Shown here piece after piece: positions 26,535-35,741 of a stretch of 64,000 nt of DNA (positions are counted from its first letter, which is position 1; every line of letters begins with the position of its first letter). The notes under the pieces are model-generated. The model made no database searches and had not been told where the DNA came from. It saw only the letters and a program-made list of their open reading frames with translations. The stretch is from assembly GCA_964390495.1 (NCBI GenBank), contig CAYMIN010000003.1, positions 1 to 64,000 on the forward strand, in the 5' to 3' direction. The translations under genes were made by a program, and so were the position numbers. The stretch is from UBA11051 sp964390495. GTDB taxonomy: Bacteria > Armatimonadota > Zipacnadia > Zipacnadales > UBA11051.

Positions 26535-28217
26535 ATGAGACGAGCTAGCGTGGCGATAGCAGTGGGCGCAATCGCGGTGCTAACTGCCGGCCCTGGGTCG
26601 TGGGGCCAGGGTGGCCCGGTCGAGACGCTGCCCTTTGACCACTGGGCATATGACGCGGTGGAGCAGTTGTGTGAGATCGGCGTAATTATCGGCTACCCCG
26701 ACGCCAGCTTCCGTGGTGACCGGGTGCTGACGCGCCACGAATTCGCCATGGCAGTCTCGCGCATCGTGGACCTGTACTCGCGGGCGCGGCTGATCGGGCC
26801 TGAAGGCGCGCCCGGGCCGGCCGGTCCCGCCGGGCCCCCAGGTCCTGCCGGTCCGGCCGGTCCGGCCGGTCCGCCCGGGCCTCCGGGGCCCGATGGGAAA
26901 CCCCAGATTGATGAGGGGATGCTGTGGCGGCTGATCGGCAAATTGACCGAGGAATTCTCGCGCGAAATGCAGACGCTGGGCGGGAGTATCGCAGAGTTGC
27001 AGGGCCAGATCGGCGCATTGGACCAGCGTGTCACAGTCCTGGAGACTCCGCGAGAAGTGGACGTATTCGGCTACATTGACTACCGCATCGGCACGGCTGG
27101 GAAGATTAACTTCGACCATGACTTTGACAACCTGACGGCCAAAGTGATAGTGGAGGGCAATATCAGTGATGAGGCCTTTGGGCGGATTGCCCTGAAGTAC
27201 GCGGATGCCTATGTGCCGCTCAGCGTAATAGACATCGAGCAGCGCGAGGGGCCGGGATTTGTCAACCCGCCCGGGAATCGGCCCTATGGATACGGTCAGG
27301 AGGACCTGTGGCTGGATGAGGCTTTCGTGCAGTTCCCGACCCGAGGCAGACTGGCGGCGGACTGGACGGTGGGCCGGCAGTTCTTCTGCTACGGGCTGGG
27401 CCTGGTGGCGAATGATGAGCGGCGCGCCTTGACCGGGATCCGCTGCCAGAAGGATGACCTGTTCAGCACCGGTATTGACCTGGACTTCGTGGTGGCGGGC
27501 GCGACCCACGACTGGCTGCCGGCGCGGCCCTTCCCGGGTCACAGTGACGGCTATGTAGCGGTGCGCTTCTCCCACGAGCGGCCGAAGTGGTCATGGGGGC
27601 TCAACTTCCTGCCCGACGGCACCGGCAACGAGATCGCCTACAGCGCCGATATGCGGCTGCGGCTGGGCGGCGATCGCTATCTGACTGTGGAATACGCCGA
27701 GCAGAACCGGCACTCCAACCGCGCGCCCTACCGGCTCAAGAACCCGGATGACGCGGCGATGGTTCATCTGGACCTAATTGACACCGAGGACCTGTCGGTG
27801 AGTTGGTTCTACTCGAATGTGGACCCGGAGTACGACATCGTCTATTCGAGCATTCATCCCTACTACGAAGTCACCCAGTCGCAGCGTCCCGGCAACATGT
27901 TCGCCTGGGACCGGTGGCTGCGCCGCCCCTTCGCGATCACCAACTTCAAGTGCGACGGCTGGTATATTGACACCCACCTGGGCGACACCCCAATCAGTCT
28001 GGTGTACTTGCGTCCGCGCGGCCTCAGCGACTGGTGGATGCTGAGCCAGGTTGGCCATAATGATTATGACAAGCTGTGGGCCATCAGTCTGAGGCGGCCG
28101 CTGGCCGAGGGCCTGGACATGCGGCTGACCTACGCTCACCAGGGCACCTCGTCGCAGGCTACCCCCGGCGCTCGCGACCAGAAGCTGCTGCGGGGCGAAT
28201 GGACGGTCAACTTCTAG
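26535..28217 (+). CDS. SLH domain, collagen-like stalk, outer-membrane porin, second copy
   Basis: 560 residues. Same plan as the preceding paralogue: signal peptide (1-25), SLH domain (about 34-80, F-D-H-W-A-Y-D-A-V-E), collagen-like G-P-A/G-P-P repeats (about 92-125), a short helical linker, then a beta-rich barrel ending in W-T-V-N-F with terminal Phe. The triplets here contain more proline in Y position than those of the first copy. It has a good promoter but no riboswitch, so the two copies are probably used under different conditions. Methylaspartate ammonia-lyase starts only 37 bases downstream with no terminator between, suggesting cotranscription. Confidence 0.85.
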   Translation: MRRASVAIAVGAIAVLTAGPGSWGQGGPVETLPFDHWAYDAVEQLCEIGVIIGYPDASFRGDRVLTRHEFAMAVSRIVDLYSRARLIGPEGAPGPAGPAGPPGPAGPAGPAGPPGPPGPDGKPQIDEGMLWRLIGKLTEEFSREMQTLGGSIAELQGQIGALDQRVTVLETPREVDVFGYIDYRIGTAGKINFDHDFDNLTAKVIVEGNISDEAFGRIALKYADAYVPLSVIDIEQREGPGFVNPPGNRPYGYGQEDLWLDEAFVQFPTRGRLAADWTVGRQFFCYGLGLVANDERRALTGIRCQKDDLFSTGIDLDFVVAGATHDWLPARPFPGHSDGYVAVRFSHERPKWSWGLNFLPDGTGNEIAYSADMRLRLGGDRYLTVEYAEQNRHSNRAPYRLKNPDDAAMVHLDLIDTEDLSVSWFYSNVDPEYDIVYSSIHPYYEVTQSQRPGNMFAWDRWLRRPFAITNFKCDGWYIDTHLGDTPISLVYLRPRGLSDWWMLSQVGHNDYDKLWAISLRRPLAEGLDMRLTYAHQGTSSQATPGARDQKLLRGEWTVNF

Positions 28218-28254
28218 CCGGACCTCTCCCGATGATGGCAACTCTCCAATCCGT

Positions 28255-29487
28255 ATGAAAATCGTGTCCGTAAAGGCAGTTTGTGCTGAAGGCGGGTGGT
28301 ATGTTGACGACAAGCCCGCCTTCATTGCTGGGGCCGAGGTGGACCACTACCTGGTGACCGGCCGGCCGGTCACCGCCGGCTTCAGGCGTGTTCGCGAGCC
28401 GGGCGAAGTGGTCGCGGTCCTGATGCGGCTTGATGACGGGACCACCGTGGTCGGCGAGGGCGGCAGCGTGACCTACGCCGGGATCGCGGGCCGCGACCCG
28501 GTCTTGCGCGCCGAGGCGGCGGTAGCGACGGTAGCAGAGCATATCGCCGGGGCCTTGACGGGCCGGGCCGCCGAGGATTTCCGAGCCCTCGAGGCCACCC
28601 TCAAGCAGCTAAGCGCGGATTGCGGACCCTTCCATAGCGGAGTGCTGTACGCCACCAGCCAGGCGCTGCTGCAGGCGGTGGCCGCCGCGGCCCACAGACC
28701 GCCGGCGGTGGTAATAGCCGAGGAATACGGCCTGAGCATCGCCGCCGCGGACCCCAAGTTGGGCATCCAGACCGGCGATGAGCGCTACAGCGGCGTGGAC
28801 AAGGCCATCTACCGCCGGGTTGACGTCCTGCCCCACGGGCTGATCAAAAAGGTTGGGACGGACTTCGGGGCAGGTGGAGAGAAGCTGCTGGCCTACGCCG
28901 CATGGATAAAAGGCCGGCTGGCCCAGCACCAGACGCCGCCGGATTACCTGCCCACGATTCACTTCGACTGCTACGGCACTATCGGACGCGCCTTCGCCAA
29001 TGACCCGGCCGCGATCAGGGATTACCTCGGGCGGCTGGCCGGTGTCGTTGCGCCGCTGCAGTTACAGGTGGAGGCCCCGGTTGAGGCAGCCGGCCAGGGC
29101 GAGCAGATCGAGCTGATGGCGCAACTGCGTGCGGCTCTGCAGGAATTGCCCGCGCCGGTGCCGGCGATCATCGCGGACGAATGGTGCAACAGCCTGGCCG
29201 ATGTCGAGCTGTTCGCCAAGTCGGGCGCGGCGGATCTAATCCAGATAAAGATGCCGGACCTGGGCTGCCTCGGCGACAGCATTGCGGCGGTCCTGACCTG
29301 CCACGAATACGGCGTGGGCGCGTACCTGGGCGGGAGCTGCAATGAGACCGATATCAGCGCGCGGACGGCAGTGCATGTGGCGGTGGCCACCGGTGCCGAG
29401 CAGATCCTGGCGCGGCCCGGGATGGGGATAGATGAGGCGGTAAGTATCATGCGCAACGAACTGGCCCGCCTGCGCGCTGTGTTGTGA
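28255..29487 (+). CDS. mal: Methylaspartate ammonia-lyase
   Basis: 410 residues, enolase superfamily. It converts (2S,3S)-3-methylaspartate to mesaconate plus ammonia, the step after B12-dependent glutamate mutase in glutamate fermentation or the methylaspartate cycle. Catalytic positions match those I recall for the Clostridium enzyme almost number for number: H194 (V-L-P-H-G), metal ligands D238 (H-F-D-C-Y-G), E273 (V-E-A-P) and D308 (I-A-D-E-W), and base K332 (I-Q-I-K-M-P-D). The C-terminal G-G-S-C-N-E-T and R-P-G-M-G-I-D-E are also diagnostic. No glutamate mutase genes are in the window. It follows the second SLH porin by 37 bases; an ATG with no strong ribosome site suggests coupling. 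Confidence 0.92.
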   Translation: MKIVSVKAVCAEGGWYVDDKPAFIAGAEVDHYLVTGRPVTAGFRRVREPGEVVAVLMRLDDGTTVVGEGGSVTYAGIAGRDPVLRAEAAVATVAEHIAGALTGRAAEDFRALEATLKQLSADCGPFHSGVLYATSQALLQAVAAAAHRPPAVVIAEEYGLSIAAADPKLGIQTGDERYSGVDKAIYRRVDVLPHGLIKKVGTDFGAGGEKLLAYAAWIKGRLAQHQTPPDYLPTIHFDCYGTIGRAFANDPAAIRDYLGRLAGVVAPLQLQVEAPVEAAGQGEQIELMAQLRAALQELPAPVPAIIADEWCNSLADVELFAKSGAADLIQIKMPDLGCLGDSIAAVLTCHEYGVGAYLGGSCNETDISARTAVHVAVATGAEQILARPGMGIDEAVSIMRNELARLRAVL

Positions 29488-29588
29488 TGAAGGTCCCCCT
29501 AGTCGCCAAGATGAAATAGCCCCAAGCATCCATGTAAGTTGGAGTGCCGCGCGCCGGCGCCAGCGCCTAGCTGCAAAGGAGAATTGTG

Positions 29589-30425
29589 ATGCAATTTGCC
29601 ATGTTTTCGAAGCATCTCGACATGTTGGGACTTTCGCTGCAAGAGGTCGGCGAGACGATGAAGGATATCGGCTTCGACGGGGTTGATCTGACCGTGCGGC
29701 CGAAGGGGCGGATCGAGCCGGCCGAGGTCGAGAATAAGCTGCCGGAGGCCGTAGCCCAACTGGGCCAAATCGGGCTGTCCGTGCCGCTGATCACCACCGC
29801 CATCGAGAGCACTAAGTCTCCGTATGCCGAGGAGATCTTCGCCACCGCCGCCGAATGTGAGATTCCGGCCCTGAAGCTGGGCTACTGGGTGCTGCGCGAG
29901 CCGAAGGAGTTCTGGACACGCTTCGAGTGGGCGAAGGTGCAACTGGCCGGACTGCAAAGCCTGGCGCTGGAATACGGCGTGAGCGCGAATATCCACATCC
30001 ACTCCGGGCCCTACCTCAGCGCCGAGGCGGCGGTGGTCTATATGCTGCTGGAGGGCATGGACCCCAATGCCGTCGGCGCCTACATTGACACCGGCCACAT
30101 GCTCATCGAGGGCGGCTATGACGGCTGGCGGCAGGGGATGATCATGCTGGCGCCCTACACCAATCTGGTGGCGCTGAAGGGCTATTCGTGGGCTGCGGTG
30201 ACCGACCAAAACGGCGCAGTCAGCGTCCAGCGCAAGATGCTGGGCTTCGCGGCGGCGATGCAGGACTGGCGGCAGATATTCAGCCTGCTGAAAGACTTCG
30301 GTTACGACGGGACGGTGTCGCTGCACAGCGAATACGGGGAGATGGACTACGAGGAGTTGGTGGCCCAGACCCGCAAAGACCTCGAGCTGATCAAGGGCGT
30401 TGTGGCCGAGCTTGACCAGCAGTAG
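29589..30425 (+). CDS. Xylose-isomerase-like TIM-barrel (sugar phosphate isomerase/epimerase)
   Basis: 278 residues from ATG 29589, with GGAG seven bases before it; a GTG immediately upstream is in frame but less likely. The AP-endonuclease-2/xylose-isomerase fold is seen in G-F-D-G-V-D-L near 30, I-H-I-H-S-G-P at about 137-143, Y-I-D-T-G-H-M and a late S-L-H-S-E-Y-G, giving His, Asp and Glu candidates for metal binding. Members isomerise or epimerise keto-sugars, inositol derivatives or related compounds. It lies about 100 bases after methylaspartate ammonia-lyase, so may share its transcript. It ends 12 bases from the convergent ABC transporter. Confidence 0.8.
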   Translation: MQFAMFSKHLDMLGLSLQEVGETMKDIGFDGVDLTVRPKGRIEPAEVENKLPEAVAQLGQIGLSVPLITTAIESTKSPYAEEIFATAAECEIPALKLGYWVLREPKEFWTRFEWAKVQLAGLQSLALEYGVSANIHIHSGPYLSAEAAVVYMLLEGMDPNAVGAYIDTGHMLIEGGYDGWRQGMIMLAPYTNLVALKGYSWAAVTDQNGAVSVQRKMLGFAAAMQDWRQIFSLLKDFGYDGTVSLHSEYGEMDYEELVAQTRKDLELIKGVVAELDQQ

Positions 30426-30437
30426 CAGGCAGCCGAG

Positions 30438-32309
30438 CTAGCGCCCGAACAGGTCGGCCCCGTCCAGCGGCACCCCGGATTCCTGGTAGCGGAACTGCTG
30501 GTCGTACATCCGCGCGTACAGGCCGTTTTGCTCCATCAGGGTGGTGTGATCGGCCTGTTCGACGATTGCCCCCTCGTCTATCACCACGATCTTGTCGGCA
30601 TTGCGCACCGTCGAGAGGCGGTGGGCGATGACGAAGGTGGTTCGCCCCCTCATCAGGTTTTCCAGCGCCTTCTGGATAATCTGCTCGGCCTCGGTGTCCA
30701 CCAGCGAGGTGGCCTCATCGAGAATGAGTATGCGGGGGTCGGCCAGTAGCGCGCGGGCGATGGCCAAGCGCTGCTTCTGACCGCCGGAGAGCTTGACACC
30801 GCGCTCGCCGATTTGAGTTTCGTACTTCTCGGGCAGATGTTGAATGAACTCGTCGGCATAGGCCGCCTGGCAAGCTGCCAGGATTTCCTCGTCACTCGCC
30901 TCCAGCTTGCCGTAGCGAACATTCTCCCTGACGCTTCCGTTGAAGAGGAAAGTCTCCTGCAAGACCATGCCGATGTTGCGGCGCAGCGACTCCTGAGTAA
31001 CGGTGCGCACATCTATTCCATCTACACGCACCGCGCCGGCGACCGGGTCATAGAAGCGCGGTATCAGGTTGATCAGGCTGGTCTTGCCGGCGCCGCTGCG
31101 GCCGACCAGAGCGACGGTCTCGCCCGGCTCGGCGACCACCGACACATCCTCCAGCACCATCTCCCCCGTGGCATAGCGGAACGAGACATTGTCAACCTCG
31201 ACGCGGCCCTCGACTTGGCCGATGTCGGTGGCGTCCTCGGCATCGCGCACGTCCGGTTTCTCATCCAGCAGCTCGAAGATTCTGGCTACCGACGACAAGG
31301 CGCGGTTATACAGGTTATAGACTTGTATCAGACTGCCGAAGCGCCAGTAGAAGCCCTGCAGGTAGCCGATGAAGGTGACAATTACGCCGGCGATGGCCGG
31401 GTCCTGGAGGTCAGCGGCTATCACCGAACCGCGCCAGACCACTAGCAGAACGCCACACGATATGATGAAGCTGACGGCAGGGAAAAAGCTGGACCACAGC
31501 CAGATGGTGCGAACGCGGGCCCGGTAATAGTTGCTACTTGCCTCCTCGAAGACGCCGAATTCGTAGTCTTCGCGGGCGAAGGCTTTGATGACCTGGATGC
31601 CGGTGAGGCGTTCCTGCAGCCGCGCGTTGATCTCGCCCAGCTCATCCCGAATCCTGCGAAACACCGGCCGGATCACCCGCGAAAAGATGATCATGGCCAC
31701 CGTGAATATCGGCACCGGCAACAGCGCCCACAGCGCCAGTTCCGGCTTGACATAGAACAGCATCCCGATCATCAGCACAATCCGCAGCCCATCGCTGATC
31801 ACCGTGTCGGTGCCATGCACCACCATGTCCTCGACGGCGTCCACGTCGTTGGAGATCTTGGACATCACGTCGCCGGTCTTGTGCCGCTCGAAAAAGCTCA
31901 GGGAAAGCTGCTGGGTGTGGCGATACAGGTTCGTGCGCAGCTCATAGACGAAGCGCTGCCCCAGAACGTGCATAACGTTCATGCGGATAGCGCTGAAGAT
32001 GCTCTCACCGAAATACGCCGCCAGCATGATCGCCAGGTACTGATTCAGCAACCCCGGCTCCTGCTCGATGACCACCCGGTTGATGATGCCCATCCCCAGA
32101 ATATACGGTGGCGCCAGCGAAGCCACGCTGCTTACAATCATTGCCAGCGTCCCCACCAGCACCTTGGGCCAGTGGGGCAACAGATACCCGGCAAACCATT
32201 TCAGCATCCGGGTATCGGTAATCTTCAGGGGTGGGGTTCCATCCTCGTGCGTCTCGCCGCTGCGATGGTGGCGGCGTCCGCCTGAACCGTGAAACATGAT
32301 TCTCGTCAC
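30438..32309 (-). CDS. ABC exporter, fused membrane and ATPase domains (MsbA/ABCB type)
   Basis: 623 residues. Six-helix type-I exporter domain (about 35-340) with the coupling segment S-F-F-E-R-H-K-T-G-D-V-M-S, then the nucleotide-binding domain with Walker A V-G-R-S-G-A-G-K-T-S, signature L-S-G-G-Q-K-Q-R, Walker B I-L-I-L-D-E-A-T and H-loop I-A-H-R-L-S-T-V, all intact. A half-transporter that works as a homodimer in the inner membrane and flips lipids, glycolipids or drugs outward. Given the GT9 enzymes elsewhere in the window, lipid A core or glycolipid export is possible. The first codon may be GTG 32309 or ATG 32297; the N-terminal 25 residues are polar and poorly constrained. Confidence 0.9.
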   Translation of the reverse strand: MTRIMFHGSGGRRHHRSGETHEDGTPPLKITDTRMLKWFAGYLLPHWPKVLVGTLAMIVSSVASLAPPYILGMGIINRVVIEQEPGLLNQYLAIMLAAYFGESIFSAIRMNVMHVLGQRFVYELRTNLYRHTQQLSLSFFERHKTGDVMSKISNDVDAVEDMVVHGTDTVISDGLRIVLMIGMLFYVKPELALWALLPVPIFTVAMIIFSRVIRPVFRRIRDELGEINARLQERLTGIQVIKAFAREDYEFGVFEEASSNYYRARVRTIWLWSSFFPAVSFIISCGVLLVVWRGSVIAADLQDPAIAGVIVTFIGYLQGFYWRFGSLIQVYNLYNRALSSVARIFELLDEKPDVRDAEDATDIGQVEGRVEVDNVSFRYATGEMVLEDVSVVAEPGETVALVGRSGAGKTSLINLIPRFYDPVAGAVRVDGIDVRTVTQESLRRNIGMVLQETFLFNGSVRENVRYGKLEASDEEILAACQAAYADEFIQHLPEKYETQIGERGVKLSGGQKQRLAIARALLADPRILILDEATSLVDTEAEQIIQKALENLMRGRTTFVIAHRLSTVRNADKIVVIDEGAIVEQADHTTLMEQNGLYARMYDQQFRYQESGVPLDGADLFGR

Positions 32310-32359
32310 CGCGCAGATTATAGCATATTTGCCACGTCAATGCTGCCCCTTGCCCGCAT

Positions 32360-32790
32360 AATTCACAAGCCGCGCGGCTCGGCCTGAGCGTGGTGGTTGG
32401 CTTACGACGCTCAGGTGACAATGCGTAGACATTTCTCTGCTAAGTAGGAGAAAAATGCAGGCGGCGATGGACTCCTATCAGGCCCCTATACATAACACCT
32501 TCCTGGACGACAGGCATCCCTGCCTGTCGCGACTTGTGGCAACGACATGGACAGGCATGGACAGGCACGGATGCCTGTCGTCCAGGAAGAGGTTGTTTGT
32601 AGCAGCGTGATGAGACATTGCTTGGATTGCTGGGAAGCATCTGCCCGTCGCGGTTGGCCTTGCCGTAGTCGTGCGGAGGGGCCGGCTGAGCGCAGCGAAA
32701 CCGGCCCAGCCGTTGCCTGCTCATCCAAACACCATCGCGTAGCTCGGGCTTCCACCCCGAGGTCGTTGCGCAGGCGGTGTTTGCGGGTCG
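32360..32790. repeat. Repeat-filled spacer
   Basis: No gene between 32310 and 32876. It starts with a truncated long-form palindromic repeat (CCTGAGCGT/ACGCTCAGG within 32382-32415), runs into the 129-bp element, a GGAGGGGCCGG...CCGGCCC repeat (about 32677-32710) and a CTCGGGCTTCCACCCCGAG core (about 32743-32763). A TATAAT at 32814-32819 may serve the next gene. Confidence 0.75.
32428..32556 (+). repeat. 129-bp dispersed element, copy 2
   Basis: Ungapped counterpart of the inverted copy at 18586-18714, including the internal GACAGGCA/TGCCTGTC hairpin. Its left end fuses directly with the truncated palindromic repeat. Confidence 0.8.
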
Positions 32791-32876
32791 TGCGCCATTG
32801 CGCTATAATCGCTGGCGGTAACGCGCTTGATCGGATAGGTCGGCCCAGGGATAAGAACTGACGGGAGGCCAAAGTC

Positions 32877-33620
32877 GTGTACAGTGTAGAGAATACCTGG
32901 AAAGAGATCCGCGATGCCGGAGTAGAGATTGCCGTCATCGCTATTGGCTCCATCGAGCAGCATGGGCACCATCTGCCGCTGGGCACCGACTGGTTCCAGG
33001 CCGACTATTTCGGCCGCGCCCTGGCCGAACAGCTTGATGCCTTTTACGTGCCGGCGATGCCCTTCGGCAACGCCTGGGAGCATGGTCGCTTCCCCGGCAC
33101 CATCTCGCTGCGGCCGGGAACGCTGGCGGCGGTGCTCAGAGACATCGTGATGTGCCTGCGCGAGCACGGCATCACCAAGATCGTCGTCCACAACGGCCAC
33201 GGGGCCAACTGGATACTCAAACCCACGGTGCGCCAGCTCAACTATGACTACCCGGATATCAGCATCGTGTGGTCGGGCGGCGTCAATCCCGAAGACGGTG
33301 ACCAGCCGCCTGAGGAGATTCATTCAGGGCTGAGCGAAACCTCGCGGATGATGTATCTGCACCCGGAGCTGGTTAAAGACCAGGGCCTGGTCGCCAGCCC
33401 CGGGATTGTGGGCCAGGAGTTCCTCGACTATGTCGGCTTCGAGAAAGTCACCAAGACCGGGGCCTGGGGAATGCCCCAGGGCGCTTCGGCTGAAGAAGGG
33501 GCCGAGATCTTCGCGGGCAGAGTCGAGAAATCGGCCCGCTACGTCAAATGGGCCTTCGCCAAGGTCGCAGAGCTTAAAGCCAGCCCTGGAATCGTCGAGC
33601 AAGACGAGGTCACAGACTGA
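32877..33620 (+). CDS. Creatininase family amidohydrolase
   Basis: 247 residues from GTG 32877, with GGGAGG upstream. Metal ligands of the creatininase family are visible: Glu in G-S-I-E-Q-H-G-H-H-L-P-L-G-T-D (with its His and Asp), the H-G-R-F-P-G-T segment, and N-G-H-G-A-N at about 103-108. Related enzymes open cyclic amides (creatinine, pterin- and flavin-synthesis formamides, mycofactocin). Substrate cannot be told. It directly precedes a secreted glycoside-hydrolase-like gene in the same direction (25-base gap), which suggests a catabolic operon. Confidence 0.85.
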   Translation: MYSVENTWKEIRDAGVEIAVIAIGSIEQHGHHLPLGTDWFQADYFGRALAEQLDAFYVPAMPFGNAWEHGRFPGTISLRPGTLAAVLRDIVMCLREHGITKIVVHNGHGANWILKPTVRQLNYDYPDISIVWSGGVNPEDGDQPPEEIHSGLSETSRMMYLHPELVKDQGLVASPGIVGQEFLDYVGFEKVTKTGAWGMPQGASAEEGAEIFAGRVEKSARYVKWAFAKVAELKASPGIVEQDEVTD

Positions 33621-33645
33621 ACCCAGCGATTGTGAGGTGTTGCAC

Positions 33646-35682
33646 GTGAAGCCACAGATGCTTGCCATGATGTCACTGCTGCTGGCCGGGTATTTGTCTT
33701 CATCGGTCTGGGCGTTCACCGATCTGTCGGACCCGGCAGAGCCGTGGAAGCAAGCGCAAGTCGGCGTCGGCAGCCAGGTGCCCTATCCGTTCGAGCCGCT
33801 TACCGTGCACAAGACGAAGGCGCAGACCGAGGTAGGGTGCTGGGGCCGCACCTATACGCTGGCCGCGCCGCTGCCGATGCAGATCGCCAGCCAGGGCGAG
33901 AAGCTACTGGCCGCACCCATGCGGCTGGTGGTGAAAGCCGGCGGCAAGGTCACAGAGCTTGAGGGGCAGGCCCTGGCTATCACCTCGGCGGCGCAGGACC
34001 GGATTGAGTTCGCGGCAACGATGCAGGCCGGGCCGGTCACCATCAGCATCCCCGGCGCCATCGAGTATGACGGTCTGATTGACATTGACCTGACCGTCGC
34101 CGCCGCGCAGCCGTCCGAGATCGAGCAGCTCAGCGTCCAGATACCGATCTCGGCTGCGGTCGCCAAGTACTATCACCTCTCGACCCAGTGGGGCAAGTAC
34201 GAATACGGCAGGATTGACGAGCTCCCCGAGGGCGGTATTGACAATGCCTGGCAGGCCTACTGGTGGCTCGGCGACGACCACCGGGGCTTGAGCTTTGTCA
34301 CCAACACGTGGGGCGGCTGGACCGGGCCGGCCGAGCAGGCGTTCAAGCTGGCACGGGCCGAGGGCGAGGTCCTGCTGACGGCCAATATCATCAATGAGTC
34401 GACGCGGATTGAAGGCGAACGCAAGTACCGCCTGGGCCTGCAAGCGACGCCGGGTAAGCCGCTGCCTGCAACCTGGCACGGTCGCCACCTGGGCCGTGGC
34501 AGCATCACGATCATACCGGAGCAGGCCCGCGCTCTGCTCAATGAAGAGGGCACCAATGTCGCCCTGATGTGGAATGACTCCGCCAAGTTCTTCAGCTATC
34601 CGGAGCCTAAGGACCCCGAGGCCTTCAAGCAGGCCGTGCAGACTTACCATGAGGCCGGCCTGCGCTGCGTCTATTACCTCACTCTCTCAGGCACCGGGAT
34701 GGAATCGGGGGTCTTCCAGCGTAACTACCAGGACTGGCTGATGACCCGCCCGGACGGCAATTCGCTGTTCGGCAACAAGTCCCACGACGTGGACCTGGCT
34801 ACCACCCAGGCCGGCGACTGGGCCAGCGTCTGTCCGGCTAGCAGCTTCAGCGATTGGCTGGTGTGGGCGGTGGACCGGATCATGGAGGATTACGACCTCG
34901 ACGGCATTTACATTGACAATCCCGGGCCGTACTACTGCTCGAACCAGGAGCACGGTTGCGGTACGCGCGGTGCCCGCACCCACCCGTATTTCGCCGTCCG
35001 CGATCTGCACAAGCGCCTCTACAGCGTCGTGCATGGGCGCAAGCCGCAGACCGGCATCATCTGGGAGCACAACTCCCGCACCTCCAACAGCCTCAACCTG
35101 ACCTTCTGCGACTTTTACTCGGATGGCGAGCACTTCCGCATCAAGTCCAAGGGCAGGCCCGAGCAGATCACCCGCACGCTACTTGACATTACCGCGACCG
35201 GGCGACAGTGGGGGGCGCAGGCGTGTTTCCTGGCCTCGGCGCTGAACCTACGCGAGGAGTACACCTCGTGGCTGCTGGCGCGCCTGCTGCCCTTCGGCAA
35301 CGTCATGTTCTCGGTGCCGAAATATATGGACTTCTCGATATACAGTCCGGTGCTGCGGGCGCGGCTGGATTTCGGCCTGGGCCAAGAACCCGTAACCTGG
35401 TTCACACCCGAAGCGGTGCCGGATTGGTTCCAGTTCGCCCCGGAGCAGTTGGTGATCGGCGGCTACTTGACGGAGGATAACAGGGCGCTCATCACCATCA
35501 GCAATCTCACCGAGGAGAAGACAGCGCTGCGTGCGCCGCTGGGGCCGATTGCGGCGGACTTCGGCGGCCCGGTGGTAGTGCATGACGCTACCACCGGCGC
35601 GCAATGCCCACCGGTGGGCAAGAATCTGCTGGTAGTGGTGCCCGCCAATAGCTTCCGTCTGATCCGCATCGAGCGCGAGTAG
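33646..35682 (+). CDS. Secreted glycoside-hydrolase-like protein (DUF6067 type)
   Basis: 678 residues from GTG 33646 (GAGGTG before it); the frame is open well upstream inside the previous gene but without signals. Signal peptide M-L-A-M-M-S-L-L-L-A-G-Y-L-S-S-S-V-W-A. An N-terminal beta-sandwich (about 40-290) precedes a TIM-barrel-like half with W-N-D-S near 306, and D-L-D-G-I-Y-I-D-N-P-G-P near 420, a strand-end acidic pair typical of glycosidases, followed by a cysteine-containing loop. A small beta domain closes the protein. It resembles bacterial proteins of domain family DUF6067, whose substrate is not settled. It lies 25 bases after the creatininase-type gene. Confidence 0.75.
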   Translation: MKPQMLAMMSLLLAGYLSSSVWAFTDLSDPAEPWKQAQVGVGSQVPYPFEPLTVHKTKAQTEVGCWGRTYTLAAPLPMQIASQGEKLLAAPMRLVVKAGGKVTELEGQALAITSAAQDRIEFAATMQAGPVTISIPGAIEYDGLIDIDLTVAAAQPSEIEQLSVQIPISAAVAKYYHLSTQWGKYEYGRIDELPEGGIDNAWQAYWWLGDDHRGLSFVTNTWGGWTGPAEQAFKLARAEGEVLLTANIINESTRIEGERKYRLGLQATPGKPLPATWHGRHLGRGSITIIPEQARALLNEEGTNVALMWNDSAKFFSYPEPKDPEAFKQAVQTYHEAGLRCVYYLTLSGTGMESGVFQRNYQDWLMTRPDGNSLFGNKSHDVDLATTQAGDWASVCPASSFSDWLVWAVDRIMEDYDLDGIYIDNPGPYYCSNQEHGCGTRGARTHPYFAVRDLHKRLYSVVHGRKPQTGIIWEHNSRTSNSLNLTFCDFYSDGEHFRIKSKGRPEQITRTLLDITATGRQWGAQACFLASALNLREEYTSWLLARLLPFGNVMFSVPKYMDFSIYSPVLRARLDFGLGQEPVTWFTPEAVPDWFQFAPEQLVIGGYLTEDNRALITISNLTEEKTALRAPLGPIAADFGGPVVVHDATTGAQCPPVGKNLLVVVPANSFRLIRIERE

Positions 35683-35741
35683 AACAGGCAGGCTGCCGAG
35701 ATGCCTGTAGCGCTGAGTTGACCGCAAGCAAGGAGAACCCG

